From NCBI GenBank assembly GCA_902826615.1, contig CADEFN010000004.1, positions 466,719 to 530,718 on the forward strand: a DNA stretch of 64,000 nt. The letters are read 5' to 3'. Below are positions 43,735 to 52,141 of this stretch, in pieces. This DNA comes from an uncultured Gemmatimonadota bacterium. GTDB taxonomy: Bacteria; Gemmatimonadota; Gemmatimonadetes; Gemmatimonadales; Gemmatimonadaceae. The notes under the pieces are model-generated. The model was not told where the DNA came from. It saw only the letters and a program-made list of their open reading frames with translations, and made no database searches. The translations under genes and the position numbers were made by a program. Position 1 is the stretch's first letter. Every line of letters starts with the position of its first letter.

Positions 43735-44502
43735 ATGGCCCACTCGGAGCACCAGGATCAAATGCGGGTACGTGGTGGCATCGAAGATCGCCAGGTCACC
43801 TTCTCGCGACTGCTGGAAGCATTGCGCCACCGAAAGTCGATCTCCCCATGCGGCGAACCGCCGTATGGACGAGAGTTCCTTCAGTCGGCGTCGATCTCAG
43901 GTATCGAGTTCGGCACGATCGTGACCGAGCATCCTTCGGGAATGTCCGCTGATATCGCAAGCCTGAGCAATTCAGATATCACGGCCGATCTGAATCAGGT
44001 GTACAAACTCGGCGACATGGGGTTGTTCCTTCGAGTGAATATCGAGGACACGCTTCCACTGGAAGACAACTGTGTCGACTGGGTCTTTGCAGAACACATC
44101 ATCGAGCATGTGTCACCGCTGGCGGCGATTCGATGGCTGGCGGAGGTTCGTCGCATTCTGCGACCCGGCGGCGTGGCGAGAATCGTCACCCCTGATCTGG
44201 CGAAGTATGTTGACGGCTACCGGGGCGGCACCTTCTTCGCGACACACCGAGACTATCTGGAACGGGCTGGCCTGCGCGGCATGCCCGACAGGCGAGCCTT
44301 CATGATGAATCAGATTTTCTACTTGTGGGGGCACAAGTGGATTTACGATGCGGCTGAACTGGCCTACGCTGCCACGCAAGCGGGCTTCGCTGCCGACGGC
44401 ATAACGGAGTGCGAGTTTGGACAAGGCAAAAGAGCCGATGTCTGCGCGTTGGATCGCCCGCTTCGAAAGGATGAAAGTGTGTACGTCGAACTCACCCGAT
44501 GA
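43735..44502 (+). CDS. SAM-dependent methyltransferase-like protein (class I, type 11 fold)
   Basis: The 255-residue protein has the later half of a type-11 methyltransferase: LPLEDNCVDWVFAEHIIEHV, AAIRWLAEVRRILRPGGVAR, IVTPDLAKYVDG, a C-terminal WIYDAAELAYAATQAGF. The usual glycine-rich SAM motif I is poorly preserved (around IEFGTIVTEHPSG), so cofactor binding is uncertain. Proteins like this appear in polysaccharide and peptide tailoring loci next to glycosyltransferases, as here. A good GAGGAAG ribosome site supports the ATG. Confidence 0.75.
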   Translation: MAHSEHQDQMRVRGGIEDRQVTFSRLLEALRHRKSISPCGEPPYGREFLQSASISGIEFGTIVTEHPSGMSADIASLSNSDITADLNQVYKLGDMGLFLRVNIEDTLPLEDNCVDWVFAEHIIEHVSPLAAIRWLAEVRRILRPGGVARIVTPDLAKYVDGYRGGTFFATHRDYLERAGLRGMPDRRAFMMNQIFYLWGHKWIYDAAELAYAATQAGFAADGITECEFGQGKRADVCALDRPLRKDESVYVELTR

Positions 44503-44526
44503 CAGGTCGAGCCCACAACGAACGCC

Positions 44527-45207
44527 ATGCCTGACACTAGCCGACGCGTCAGCGTCGTCATACCAGCCCGCGATCGTGCCACCATGCTGCCGGATGCAAT
44601 CGGGAGCTTGCTGGATCAGACTCGCCCGCCAGATGAAATCATCGTGGTCGACGACGCGTCCCTGGACAACACGCGCAGTGTAGCGCTGTCCTACGGCGAA
44701 CGGGTGATCGTGCTCGATTCCGATGGATCGGGGCCAGCCGCGGCACGCAATGTCGGGATCGCCGCGGCCACCGGCGACTTCATCGGCTTTCTCGATTCCG
44801 ACGATCTCTGGCCGACATCCGCGCTCGCCACGCAGCTCGCACTGCTCGACGCACATCCCGAGGCAGCCATCGCCTGGAGCAAGGGCATGTGGCAAGTACT
44901 CGCTGGCGGGACCTCGCTCGGCGCGGCAGGTGATGGCGCGGTGGAACGCATGGTCGGCGTCAATTCGATGCTGTTCCGGCGATCGGCCCTTGTGACACTC
45001 CGCGGATTCGACGCCAGCCTGCGATTTGGCGAAGACCATGACATTGTGCGGCGGAGCCGTGCCGCGGGGCTGTTGATCGTCGAGGGCGAAGACGTCGTCG
45101 CGATCTACCGCCGACATCCAGGCAACCTGACGGCGGACCGCGTCGCTGCCCGCAAGGGCATGCTGGCGAGCGCCATCGCTGCTTTGCGTTCACGGGAACC
45201 CTCATGA
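44527..45207 (+). CDS. Family 2 glycosyltransferase
   Basis: The 226-residue enzyme has the GT-A start VSVVIPARDRATMLPDAIGS, nucleotide-binding EIIVVDDASLDNT, the PAAARNVGIAAATGDFIGFL segment and the DxD-like LDSDDLWP. The C-terminal part has FGEDHDIVRRSRAAG. It transfers a sugar from a nucleotide-sugar; acceptor unknown. Single soluble domain with no membrane anchor. Its stop overlaps the next glycosyltransferase gene by four bases. Confidence 0.9.
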   Translation: MPDTSRRVSVVIPARDRATMLPDAIGSLLDQTRPPDEIIVVDDASLDNTRSVALSYGERVIVLDSDGSGPAAARNVGIAAATGDFIGFLDSDDLWPTSALATQLALLDAHPEAAIAWSKGMWQVLAGGTSLGAAGDGAVERMVGVNSMLFRRSALVTLRGFDASLRFGEDHDIVRRSRAAGLLIVEGEDVVAIYRRHPGNLTADRVAARKGMLASAIAALRSREPS

Positions 45208-45881
45208 CCACGCCTGCAATCACCGTCATCACGCCGGTCTTCAACGGCGCGCGCTACGTCGATGAGGCGATTCGCTCGGTGATGGCACAGGAGGTGGCAC
45301 TGCGCCATGTCGTGGTGGACGATGGCTCGACCGACACCACGCTGGCCGTGGTCGATCAGCACGCGGGGCGGGTGACGATCCTGCGCAGGGAACACAGGGG
45401 CCACGCCGCCACGCTCAACGCTGGGCTGGCCGTTGTCGACACCCCATGGGTGTCATTCCTCGACGCGGACGATCTCCTCGAACCCAACGCGCTGGCTCGG
45501 AAGCTGAGCGAGGGTGAACGCGACCCGCAGGTTGACGTGGTGGTTGGTCACTGCGTGGAGTTTGCCTCTGATGAAGCGCTCGAACCCGGCGCTCGCTGGG
45601 CGATTCGCCAGGGCACAACGCCCGGCTATGGCCCTGGCGGCTTTCTGATGAAGGCCGAGCTGCTGCGCCAGCTGGGTGGCTTTAACGAGACCATGCAGTA
45701 TGGCGTCTTCGTCGACCTCTTCGCACGAGCCAAGGATTGCGGTGCGACCTTCTCCGTCATCGATGACGTGGTCTTTCGACGACGCATTCACGGGGGAAAC
45801 ATGTCGCACCAGATGCGTGACTCGCGTCGTGGCCACCTGGCGATTGCACGCGCGGCCCTAGCCCGACGGCGGAACGAGTGA
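45204..45881 (+). CDS. Family 2 glycosyltransferase (second)
   Basis: The 225-residue GT-A enzyme shows ITVITPVFNGARYVDEAIRS, HVVVDDGSTDTTLAV, HAATLNAGLAVVDTPWVSFL and LDADDLLEP. It is distinct in sequence from its neighbour. The end of the gene overlaps the 3' end of the convergent kinase/glycosyltransferase gene by 24 bases. Substrate unknown. Confidence 0.9.
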   Translation: MTTPAITVITPVFNGARYVDEAIRSVMAQEVALRHVVVDDGSTDTTLAVVDQHAGRVTILRREHRGHAATLNAGLAVVDTPWVSFLDADDLLEPNALARKLSEGERDPQVDVVVGHCVEFASDEALEPGARWAIRQGTTPGYGPGGFLMKAELLRQLGGFNETMQYGVFVDLFARAKDCGATFSVIDDVVFRRRIHGGNMSHQMRDSRRGHLAIARAALARRRNE

Positions 45882-47642
45882 GTTGGCGAGCGATCGGCGC
45901 TGATCGATCGCGTTCTTGAGCAGCCGAAGGGGCCTGAGGTCCCTCGTTTCAACGCCCTTCGTCATGTTCTGCTCGTGCCGGCGCACCTCGAGCGTCAGCA
46001 GGTCGATGCGATCAACCACCGTCCCCTTGTGCTGGGCACGGCTGAACCAGTCGATGTCTTCGCCGTAGCGCAGCATCGGATCGAAGAGCCCGGTCTTGTG
46101 GAACGCGCGTCGGCGGTAAACTCCGGCGCCGATGTAGTCGGGAAATGCTTCGGCAGGACTTCCGACCGGCAAGCGACTTCCATCCAATCCCTGCTGAAAG
46201 ACCTGGGCCCGTCCAATCACGAGGTCGGTGTCGGGATGAGCGGCCAGCCAGGCCAGACAGGTCGAGAGCTTCCCTGGTGGCCAGAGGTCGTCGACGTCGA
46301 GAAACGCCAGGATGTCGCCGGACGCCGCGCGAATGCCAAGGTTGCGTGCGGCTGCAGGGCCCATGTTGTGCTGATGCACCAGCCGGACCTGCACGGGCAG
46401 CGCGTCGGCCGCCGCGACGACATCCTCGGTGGAGCCGTCATCGACCAGAATGATCTCGGTCGCCGGATGATTCTGTGCGGCGATGCTCGCGATCGCCTGG
46501 GGAAGAAAGCGTGTGCCGTTGAACAGCGGGACAATGACGCTGACCAGTTGCGATGCCGCCGGTTGCGCAGTGGCCTCGAGGGCTGGTGGTGACTGTGTCA
46601 ACGCGCGTACGGACTCCGCCACCCGTCCACGGTCAGTCCCCAGGACGAGCCTGCGGCTGGGGATCGACTGAAAAGCGGATTCAATGAACGTCGACGTCGC
46701 CGGCCCTGCATGCGGCAGCTGGGCGATGGTGGTGTAGCAGGCAGCACCCGTGAGGTAGCCGTGATCGACGGGCTCAGCGAGGGTCTCCTCGGCGCCACCG
46801 AACCGCGGCGTCAGGACAAGCACAACCGGGACATCGCTGGCCAGCGCGAGGTCGGGATAGACGACCGCCTTGGGCTCGCCCTCGCGGACCACGGCGCTCG
46901 TCGCGAACGATCCGGCACCGGGCAGGTCTTTCACAAAGAGTTTGGCGGTGCGATACAGGCTGTGGACTCGCAACTCCGGCTGGCGAGACAGCAGCACGTA
47001 GTCATCGCCTACATAACCCATGCCGGACCGCATACATGCCAGCGCCGTGCTGGACTTCCCCGTACCGCCCTGGCCGGTGATGAGCACCGCCTGGCCGTTG
47101 TCGGCCAGCGCCGCAGCGTGAACGAGCTGCATGCCGTGGCGCGCACCCCACCAGTGGAACAGCGTGCGGAATGGTGCGGCCAGCGTGGAGAGCGGCAGGG
47201 CGGCGGCGGCATCGACCCAGAAAATCGCTCGCCCGGTCTCCATATCCATCAGGTTCAGCGAGTAGTCGCTGTAGTGGAAGGCGCTGCGGAAGCGTTGGCT
47301 CGTGAAGGTCCAGATGTCGCCGCGTTCACTCAGGCAATGCTTCTCCACCGGGCGTGGCGGCATCGTCACACCGCTGGCTGCCCGATCCCAGACCTCGATG
47401 GTCGCGCCGGCCGACGCCGCGCTGGCGTTCCGCAAACGGTGGGACAGCGCCGGCATCAGCAGCCGTGCGAGTTCATCGCCATGGAACCGCAGGCACACTG
47501 GCAACCCCGCGATATCGATTACATGCTCGACGATCTTCGAGCGCTCCGCAGAGAGGGCCGTCAAGCCCTGCACTTCAGAGAAGAACGCTTCCTGATCGGA
47601 TACGCTGCGTGCCGGAAGGTCGGCCAGATGCGGGGGAATCAT
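45858..47642 (-). CDS. Fusion of an HprK-like kinase domain and a family 2 glycosyltransferase
   Basis: A single 594-residue frame. Residues about 30-345 resemble HPr-kinase-related proteins: LVHAAALADNGQAVLITGQG with the Walker A GQGGTGKSSTAL near 190-200, then GYVGDDYVLLSRQ. Residues about 360-585 are a GT-A glycosyltransferase: LVSVIVPLFNGTRFLPQAIA, IILVDDGSTEDVV, AFLDVDDLWPP, RYGEDIDWFSRAQ. HprK-like kinases occur beside PqqD-domain proteins in peptide clusters, as here. The fusion suggests kinase and sugar transfer act on one acceptor. ATG overlaps the ABC gene by four bases. Confidence 0.85.
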   Translation of the reverse strand: MIPPHLADLPARSVSDQEAFFSEVQGLTALSAERSKIVEHVIDIAGLPVCLRFHGDELARLLMPALSHRLRNASAASAGATIEVWDRAASGVTMPPRPVEKHCLSERGDIWTFTSQRFRSAFHYSDYSLNLMDMETGRAIFWVDAAAALPLSTLAAPFRTLFHWWGARHGMQLVHAAALADNGQAVLITGQGGTGKSSTALACMRSGMGYVGDDYVLLSRQPELRVHSLYRTAKLFVKDLPGAGSFATSAVVREGEPKAVVYPDLALASDVPVVLVLTPRFGGAEETLAEPVDHGYLTGAACYTTIAQLPHAGPATSTFIESAFQSIPSRRLVLGTDRGRVAESVRALTQSPPALEATAQPAASQLVSVIVPLFNGTRFLPQAIASIAAQNHPATEIILVDDGSTEDVVAAADALPVQVRLVHQHNMGPAAARNLGIRAASGDILAFLDVDDLWPPGKLSTCLAWLAAHPDTDLVIGRAQVFQQGLDGSRLPVGSPAEAFPDYIGAGVYRRRAFHKTGLFDPMLRYGEDIDWFSRAQHKGTVVDRIDLLTLEVRRHEQNMTKGVETRDLRPLRLLKNAIDQRRSLANSLVPPSG

Positions 47643-49321
47643 ACGCTGGCTGGCTGTGTAGAGTTTGGGAGCATCCGGCCGAGGGTGACATCGTACACAT
47701 GTGTGCCGACCGCAATGATCTCGGGATCATGTGTCGCCACGAGAATCGTTTGCCCCGCGGGCCGCTGCCGAATGACGCGGTCGATCAGCAAACGCCGAGT
47801 CGCTTCATCGACATGGTTCGTCGGCTCGTCGAGAATCAGCAAGTTGGGCTGGCTCGCCAGCGCCCTCCCCAGGGCCACTCGCTGACGCTCGCTGCCGGAG
47901 AGGCGATGTCCATGATCGGCCAGGTAGGTCTGCATCCCCTCGGGCGCGGCCTCGATCACGGGCTCCAGGACCGCTGCTCGCACGGCTTGCGCCATGGCGT
48001 CCTCGCTCACGTCGGCACGTCCGGCAAGGATGTTCTCGGCGATTGTGCCAAAGAACAGGAACGGACTCTGCGGCAGATAGCCAACCCGACGACGGAACTG
48101 CTCCATGTCGATCCGGTCACGGGCCACACCGCCGTAGGTCACCGCGCCCCGAATGGGTTCGATGAGGCCAAGGAGCAGCAGCAGGAGACTGGTCTTCCCC
48201 TTGCCATTGGGGCCCACGATCACCGTCACCGAGCCTGGCTCGACCACCAGGGTCTGATGCTGCAAGACAGTGGTTGTCCCATACCCCACGTCGGCCCGCT
48301 CGACGCAAATGCTCGATGCGAAATCATGCGCGATCGCGCCGCTCGCTGGTCGTGGGCTTCCCTCCCGACGCAGTGCGGCAAGACGCGTCAGGGCTTCGTC
48401 GCCGGCAAGCCCGGCCGGAAGCGCGCGCTGCAGCGCCGCCGAGGCGGCGTTGGCCTGGTTGGCCGCGAGCAGGAAGGCAGCAAAGGAGCCCAGCGACGAC
48501 TCCTGTGTCGCCACCGCCAGTCCCCCGAGAATCAGGATGGTGGTGGCCACCGCCGCGTTGCCAACCGCGTTGGACTGGGCCAGCTGGCTGCCAACGATCG
48601 ACAGCCGGACGCTGGTCCGAGCCAGGTCGGTGGTGGCGCCATCGAACTTCTGTAGTCCGGTAGTTTCACTCGCCTGCGCCACACTGGTTGGCAACAACGC
48701 GACAACCCGGCGGGTGACGAGGTGGTAACGCTCGAATGCGTCGCGAAACGCCAGAGTGGCCTTGCGCAGCGAAAGCGTAAACGGAAGGCCGAGCACCCGT
48801 GTGGCAAGCGCAAGCACGACCACGATGGCCGTGAGAGCCGGGGAGAGCCAGATCATCACCCCAAGAAAAACAAACAAGGGCAGCAGCGCCGGCAACGCAT
48901 GCAAGAACACTGATTGGAGCAACTGCTCGACCTGCTCGGTTTCGTACACGACACGGGCCTCCGCCCGGCCACTATCAACAGCTGCCAGATCGGCCCATCT
49001 CCAGTGGCACAACTCGGCCAGCAGCGCCATCCGCACGTTGCGGGTGATGTCGCGCAACACCGGCGCCGACCAAAGCACGACCAGCACGGCCACCAGGGCA
49101 TTGGCCACCCAAAGCCCGAACAGCGACACGCCAACAAGGATCACGGCGTCGCTGTCGCCTGCGGGAATCACCCGGTCGAACAATCGACGCATCAGCGTGA
49201 GGATCGCCAGGTTCGCGCACAGGGCCGGCAGCGACGAGAGCGCCATCAGCAGCAGTGCACCCCGACGCGGCCACAGCTGGCGCAGGAGCCATGTCCAGCG
49301 CTCCTTCAACTGTTTGTTCAC
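47639..49321 (-). CDS. ABC exporter with fused membrane and ATPase domains
   Basis: The 560-residue half-transporter has about six membrane helices (residues 15-300) and a C-terminal ATPase: Walker A VIVGPNGKGKTSLLLLLLGL, signature LSGSERQRVALGRALA, Walker B LLILDEPTNHVDEA, H-loop VATHDPEI. No C39 peptidase domain at the N-terminus. It probably forms a homodimer exporting the product of this cluster. The GTG at 49321 is chosen because it overlaps the stop of the upstream gene (GTGA); a longer frame upstream looks like noise. Confidence 0.92.
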   Translation of the reverse strand: MNKQLKERWTWLLRQLWPRRGALLLMALSSLPALCANLAILTLMRRLFDRVIPAGDSDAVILVGVSLFGLWVANALVAVLVVLWSAPVLRDITRNVRMALLAELCHWRWADLAAVDSGRAEARVVYETEQVEQLLQSVFLHALPALLPLFVFLGVMIWLSPALTAIVVVLALATRVLGLPFTLSLRKATLAFRDAFERYHLVTRRVVALLPTSVAQASETTGLQKFDGATTDLARTSVRLSIVGSQLAQSNAVGNAAVATTILILGGLAVATQESSLGSFAAFLLAANQANAASAALQRALPAGLAGDEALTRLAALRREGSPRPASGAIAHDFASSICVERADVGYGTTTVLQHQTLVVEPGSVTVIVGPNGKGKTSLLLLLLGLIEPIRGAVTYGGVARDRIDMEQFRRRVGYLPQSPFLFFGTIAENILAGRADVSEDAMAQAVRAAVLEPVIEAAPEGMQTYLADHGHRLSGSERQRVALGRALASQPNLLILDEPTNHVDEATRRLLIDRVIRQRPAGQTILVATHDPEIIAVGTHVYDVTLGRMLPNSTQPASV

Positions 49322-50430
49322 GCAAACACCCGACGCAGTTGCCGACTGAAAAACGCGCGCGTCAGTCGCGGAATGTGCCGCCGATCGTCGTCGCTGAGCA
49401 GCTTCGCCAGCATGATGGCGCGAGTGACGAGCGGATAGTAGGCGGGAGGCGTGCCGCCCGGATTGTCCAGAATGACGCGCTTCTCCAGCCGTTCGAGCAA
49501 GTGCGGTTGATCGACCGTCATGTATTCCGGGATCGGCAGATCGCACAATGAACGGACGAGGGCCAGGCCGCGGGCCAAGCGCGAACCCGCCCAATTCTGA
49601 CGGGCGAATTGTCGCAGCGCCGGCCAGTCGATGGTTTCGCCGTGGCGAGCCACAATGGTCGCGGCATCAACGATCCAGCGCAGGGGCGGCAGGATATTGC
49701 TGGACATGCCGTGTGCAACGACGTGCAGCAGCAAGTCGTCCGGTGCGGGGACGAGTGCGCGGCTGGTGCCAAATTGATGCGGGCTCGCACGCGCCCAGAA
49801 CCGGTCGATGATGCGCGGCATGGTGAGTCCGGACATCAGGCTCCAATGCAGGTCGAGTTCGCGCCATTCGTCGTGCCACAAGACCATGGCAGGAAAGAGC
49901 ACGACCATGTCCCGCGTGCCCGCCTGGGCCCGCGGATCAGTCACCCGCCAACCGGCCTTGCCGAGCACCGTGCACGCCGCCTCGATCTCGGCTCTGGGGA
50001 TGTAGATGTCACAGTCACTCATCGGTCTGAGTGCCGGGCTGGCATAGTAGCGCCCGACCAGCGCGAGGCCCTTGCTCACCATGACCGGAATGCCTGCTTT
50101 GTTGAGCACCCCCAAGGCAACCTCCGCCCCGCGCAGGTGGAGCTGAGTCTCGCACCAGCTGTGCTGATAGATCCCCCGAAGCCGCGCCATTTCGCGATGA
50201 CGGCTCCCGGACTCGCGCAGGCGATGATACACCAGCGGCAGGAGGCGATAGCTCGCGGGCTCGATATCGCCCTCGAGGTCCGTCCGCTGGCACCACATCT
50301 CAAAAGCAGCTGTGGGGTCGCGGCTCGAGCCGAGCGCGATACTCAGCAGCAGTTGTTGCTGTTCGTCAGGATAGAGGAACCGGGGTAAGCCCCGCCAGGC
50401 GTCACCATCACCTGGCTCACTTGCGTTCAT
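49318..50430 (-). CDS. Nucleotidyltransferase-family protein (PF14907-like)
   Basis: The 370-residue protein has the pattern of the uncharacterised nucleotidyltransferase family: GIPVMVSKGLALVGRYYASP, LRPMSDCDIYIPRAEIEAAC, and later helices with LDLHWSLM and LLLHVVAHGM. The aspartates in SDCDIY would bind metal. Such proteins travel with PqqD and HprK-like kinases in peptide-modification loci. The ATG at 50430 overlaps the PqqD gene end by 14 bases; it is inferred to act on the same product. Confidence 0.8.
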   Translation of the reverse strand: MNASEPGDGDAWRGLPRFLYPDEQQQLLLSIALGSSRDPTAAFEMWCQRTDLEGDIEPASYRLLPLVYHRLRESGSRHREMARLRGIYQHSWCETQLHLRGAEVALGVLNKAGIPVMVSKGLALVGRYYASPALRPMSDCDIYIPRAEIEAACTVLGKAGWRVTDPRAQAGTRDMVVLFPAMVLWHDEWRELDLHWSLMSGLTMPRIIDRFWARASPHQFGTSRALVPAPDDLLLHVVAHGMSSNILPPLRWIVDAATIVARHGETIDWPALRQFARQNWAGSRLARGLALVRSLCDLPIPEYMTVDQPHLLERLEKRVILDNPGGTPPAYYPLVTRAIMLAKLLSDDDRRHIPRLTRAFFSRQLRRVFA

Positions 50431-50881
50431 CGTCCTTGGCGGGATTGGGGGATGGCCAACCCGCCTCGGCAACCTCGTGGATCGGGTCAAGGAGGAGGAG
50501 GTCGGCCAGGTCGGCATGCACCCCAAGCTCGGGGGGCGCATAGGCGACGCTCGCCGGGCCTGGCAGGCTCGGCGCGTTGGCCATTGCCGCTCCCCCGCTC
50601 ACGATCAGCCCGTGGCGATCAAGCTCCGCGATGAAGGCCGTGACATCCGCGCGGACCGCGTCTGACTCGAGGTCGTAGTGGGCAGCGAGAACGGCGACTG
50701 TCTGGTCACGTGAAGCGCCCATGCTGATCGCTCGCCAGATCAATCCCCCAGACCCGGTGGAGTTGAAGTACATGCCGGTGTCGTGGTTCATGAGGATGGC
50801 TTCCCCGTCGATTTCCTCACTCGAAACCGACCGTTCATTGGGCCTCAGCGAATCCGAAGCCAGCCAATTTGTCATCGTCAT
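50417..50881 (-). CDS. PqqD-domain peptide-binding protein with a precursor-like C-terminal tail
   Basis: Residues about 15-95 form a PqqD/RiPP-recognition fold: NERSVSSEEIDGEAILMNHD, TGMYFNSTGSGGLIWRAI, then AELDRHGLIVSGG. The 50-residue tail is unusual: it contains YAPPELG (Tyr114, Pro117, Leu119, a YxxPxL pattern like lasso leader peptides), then DLADLLLLDPIHEVAEAGWP (124-143) and a charged end. A strong AGGAGT ribosome site sits five bases before the ATG at 50881. PqqD domains bring a substrate peptide to modifying enzymes; whether the tail is the substrate is inference. Confidence 0.85.
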   Translation of the reverse strand: MTMTNWLASDSLRPNERSVSSEEIDGEAILMNHDTGMYFNSTGSGGLIWRAISMGASRDQTVAVLAAHYDLESDAVRADVTAFIAELDRHGLIVSGGAAMANAPSLPGPASVAYAPPELGVHADLADLLLLDPIHEVAEAGWPSPNPAKDDERK

Positions 50882-50917
50882 TCAGGACTCCTATCCGTTT
50901 CTGGAATGCTGTGCTTT

Positions 50918-52141
50918 TCAGTTCCGCCGCTGATAGGCCGATCTCGCCTTGGCCAGGGTCCGAAGCATGCGCCAGCGCCTGAAATCAAGACGTCGGAGCT
51001 GATATAGGCGCAACGCCAGTCTCCGCGACAGTGGCAGGCGCTGGCCCGACAGGAGGGTCTCGAAGGCGGCCATCTGGCCTCGATAGCGCTTCCAGCCACC
51101 CAGGAGCCCGGACACGATTTGGCGCACCGCATGGGTATCCGCCAGGTACGTGAGGTCCTTCGCGATTGGCCCCTCGCGCACCTGGAGATCGAAGAGTTCC
51201 GCGAGTCGTTCAGCGCGAGCGTCCGTTGGCGCGATACGATCGCGGCCCGACCGCCGCACCAGAATTTCGGCGAGCGCCAACACTGGCACGTCCATTCGGC
51301 ACGCGCTGGCCTGCTGCAATGCATCGGCAAGAGATCCGCGCTGCGTGAGCAAGGTCAGCCAGCCTGCTGTGTCGAACACATCGCGCAGCATCTGATCGGC
51401 CGCGAACGTTTCGCGAATGCTGTGATGTGCCGAAAGCATCAGGCCATCCGCGGGTGTGACCACGCGGATCGAGGCACCGAAGAGGGTGACACGTTCGGCT
51501 CGATCGATGATCGCATCGGCATGGAGCCCTGGATGGGTGGAGGGTCCGATACTCCAATGCAGGTCGAGGTCTGCCTGGTCCTTGCCGCGAAGCGTGATCG
51601 CCTCGTTCCCACCAAACCCGGGAGAGTTTCGAACAAACGCGAGGTAGTCGCCCAGGCTGCCACCGTCTTCACACTGCATCCCGACTGCCTGCAGCGCTTC
51701 GAGCACCTGGGTCAGGTCGCGTGGCCGGATCAGGACATCAACATCCTTGATCATCCGTTGCGCCGGCGAGCCGCCGTGGAGGTGGGCGATCGAGGCCAGT
51801 CCCTTGAACACCACTGCCGGAATGCCCTGCTCTTCGAGGTACTGACAGAGTTGCACGCCACGCCGCGCCTGCAAGGTGGCCGCAGCAGACGACCGCTGGG
51901 CGCGGATGAAGAGTTCTCGACGCACCGGCGGCGGCGCGTCCACCCCGAGCGAAGTGAGACGGGCACGGAGGTTCGGGGCGACGCTCCACACGTCGGCGAC
52001 CTCCAGGGCTTGCGGCCAACCATTCGCGCTTGTCAGCCGCCTAACGGACGCAGACGCCGCTGCGTCGTCGCCAAGCAGGATCTCAATGAGGTCCTCGCGC
52101 ACCGAGGGAGCGCCTTCTGGGAGAGTGCCTCCGCCCGTCAT
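50918..52141 (-). CDS. Nucleotidyltransferase-family protein (second copy)
   Basis: The 407-residue protein is a second member of the same family: LEEQGIPAVVFKGLASIAHL, QRMIKDVDVLIRPRDLTQVL (aspartates in KDVDVL), ADLDLHWSIGPSTHP and LMLSAHHSI. It is the first gene of the minus-strand operon. The ATG at 52141 is preferred; an in-frame ATG at 52189 would add 16 residues. A GCCTAACG octamer at 52039 ends a 16-kb stretch without that motif. Confidence 0.8.
   Translation of the reverse strand: MTGGGTLPEGAPSVREDLIEILLGDDAAASASVRRLTSANGWPQALEVADVWSVAPNLRARLTSLGVDAPPPVRRELFIRAQRSSAAATLQARRGVQLCQYLEEQGIPAVVFKGLASIAHLHGGSPAQRMIKDVDVLIRPRDLTQVLEALQAVGMQCEDGGSLGDYLAFVRNSPGFGGNEAITLRGKDQADLDLHWSIGPSTHPGLHADAIIDRAERVTLFGASIRVVTPADGLMLSAHHSIRETFAADQMLRDVFDTAGWLTLLTQRGSLADALQQASACRMDVPVLALAEILVRRSGRDRIAPTDARAERLAELFDLQVREGPIAKDLTYLADTHAVRQIVSGLLGGWKRYRGQMAAFETLLSGQRLPLSRRLALRLYQLRRLDFRRWRMLRTLAKARSAYQRRN

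Noticed and set aside
47354..48655. A 433-codon plus-strand frame across the kinase-glycosyltransferase and ABC genes
   Set aside because: It spans the boundary of two real minus-strand genes with clear motifs; composition is unlike a protein.
45858..52141. Cluster considered as a classical lasso peptide locus
   Set aside because: No asparagine-synthetase-like cyclase, no transglutaminase-like leader peptidase and no separate precursor gene could be found, although kinase, nucleotidyltransferase, PqqD and ABC are present.
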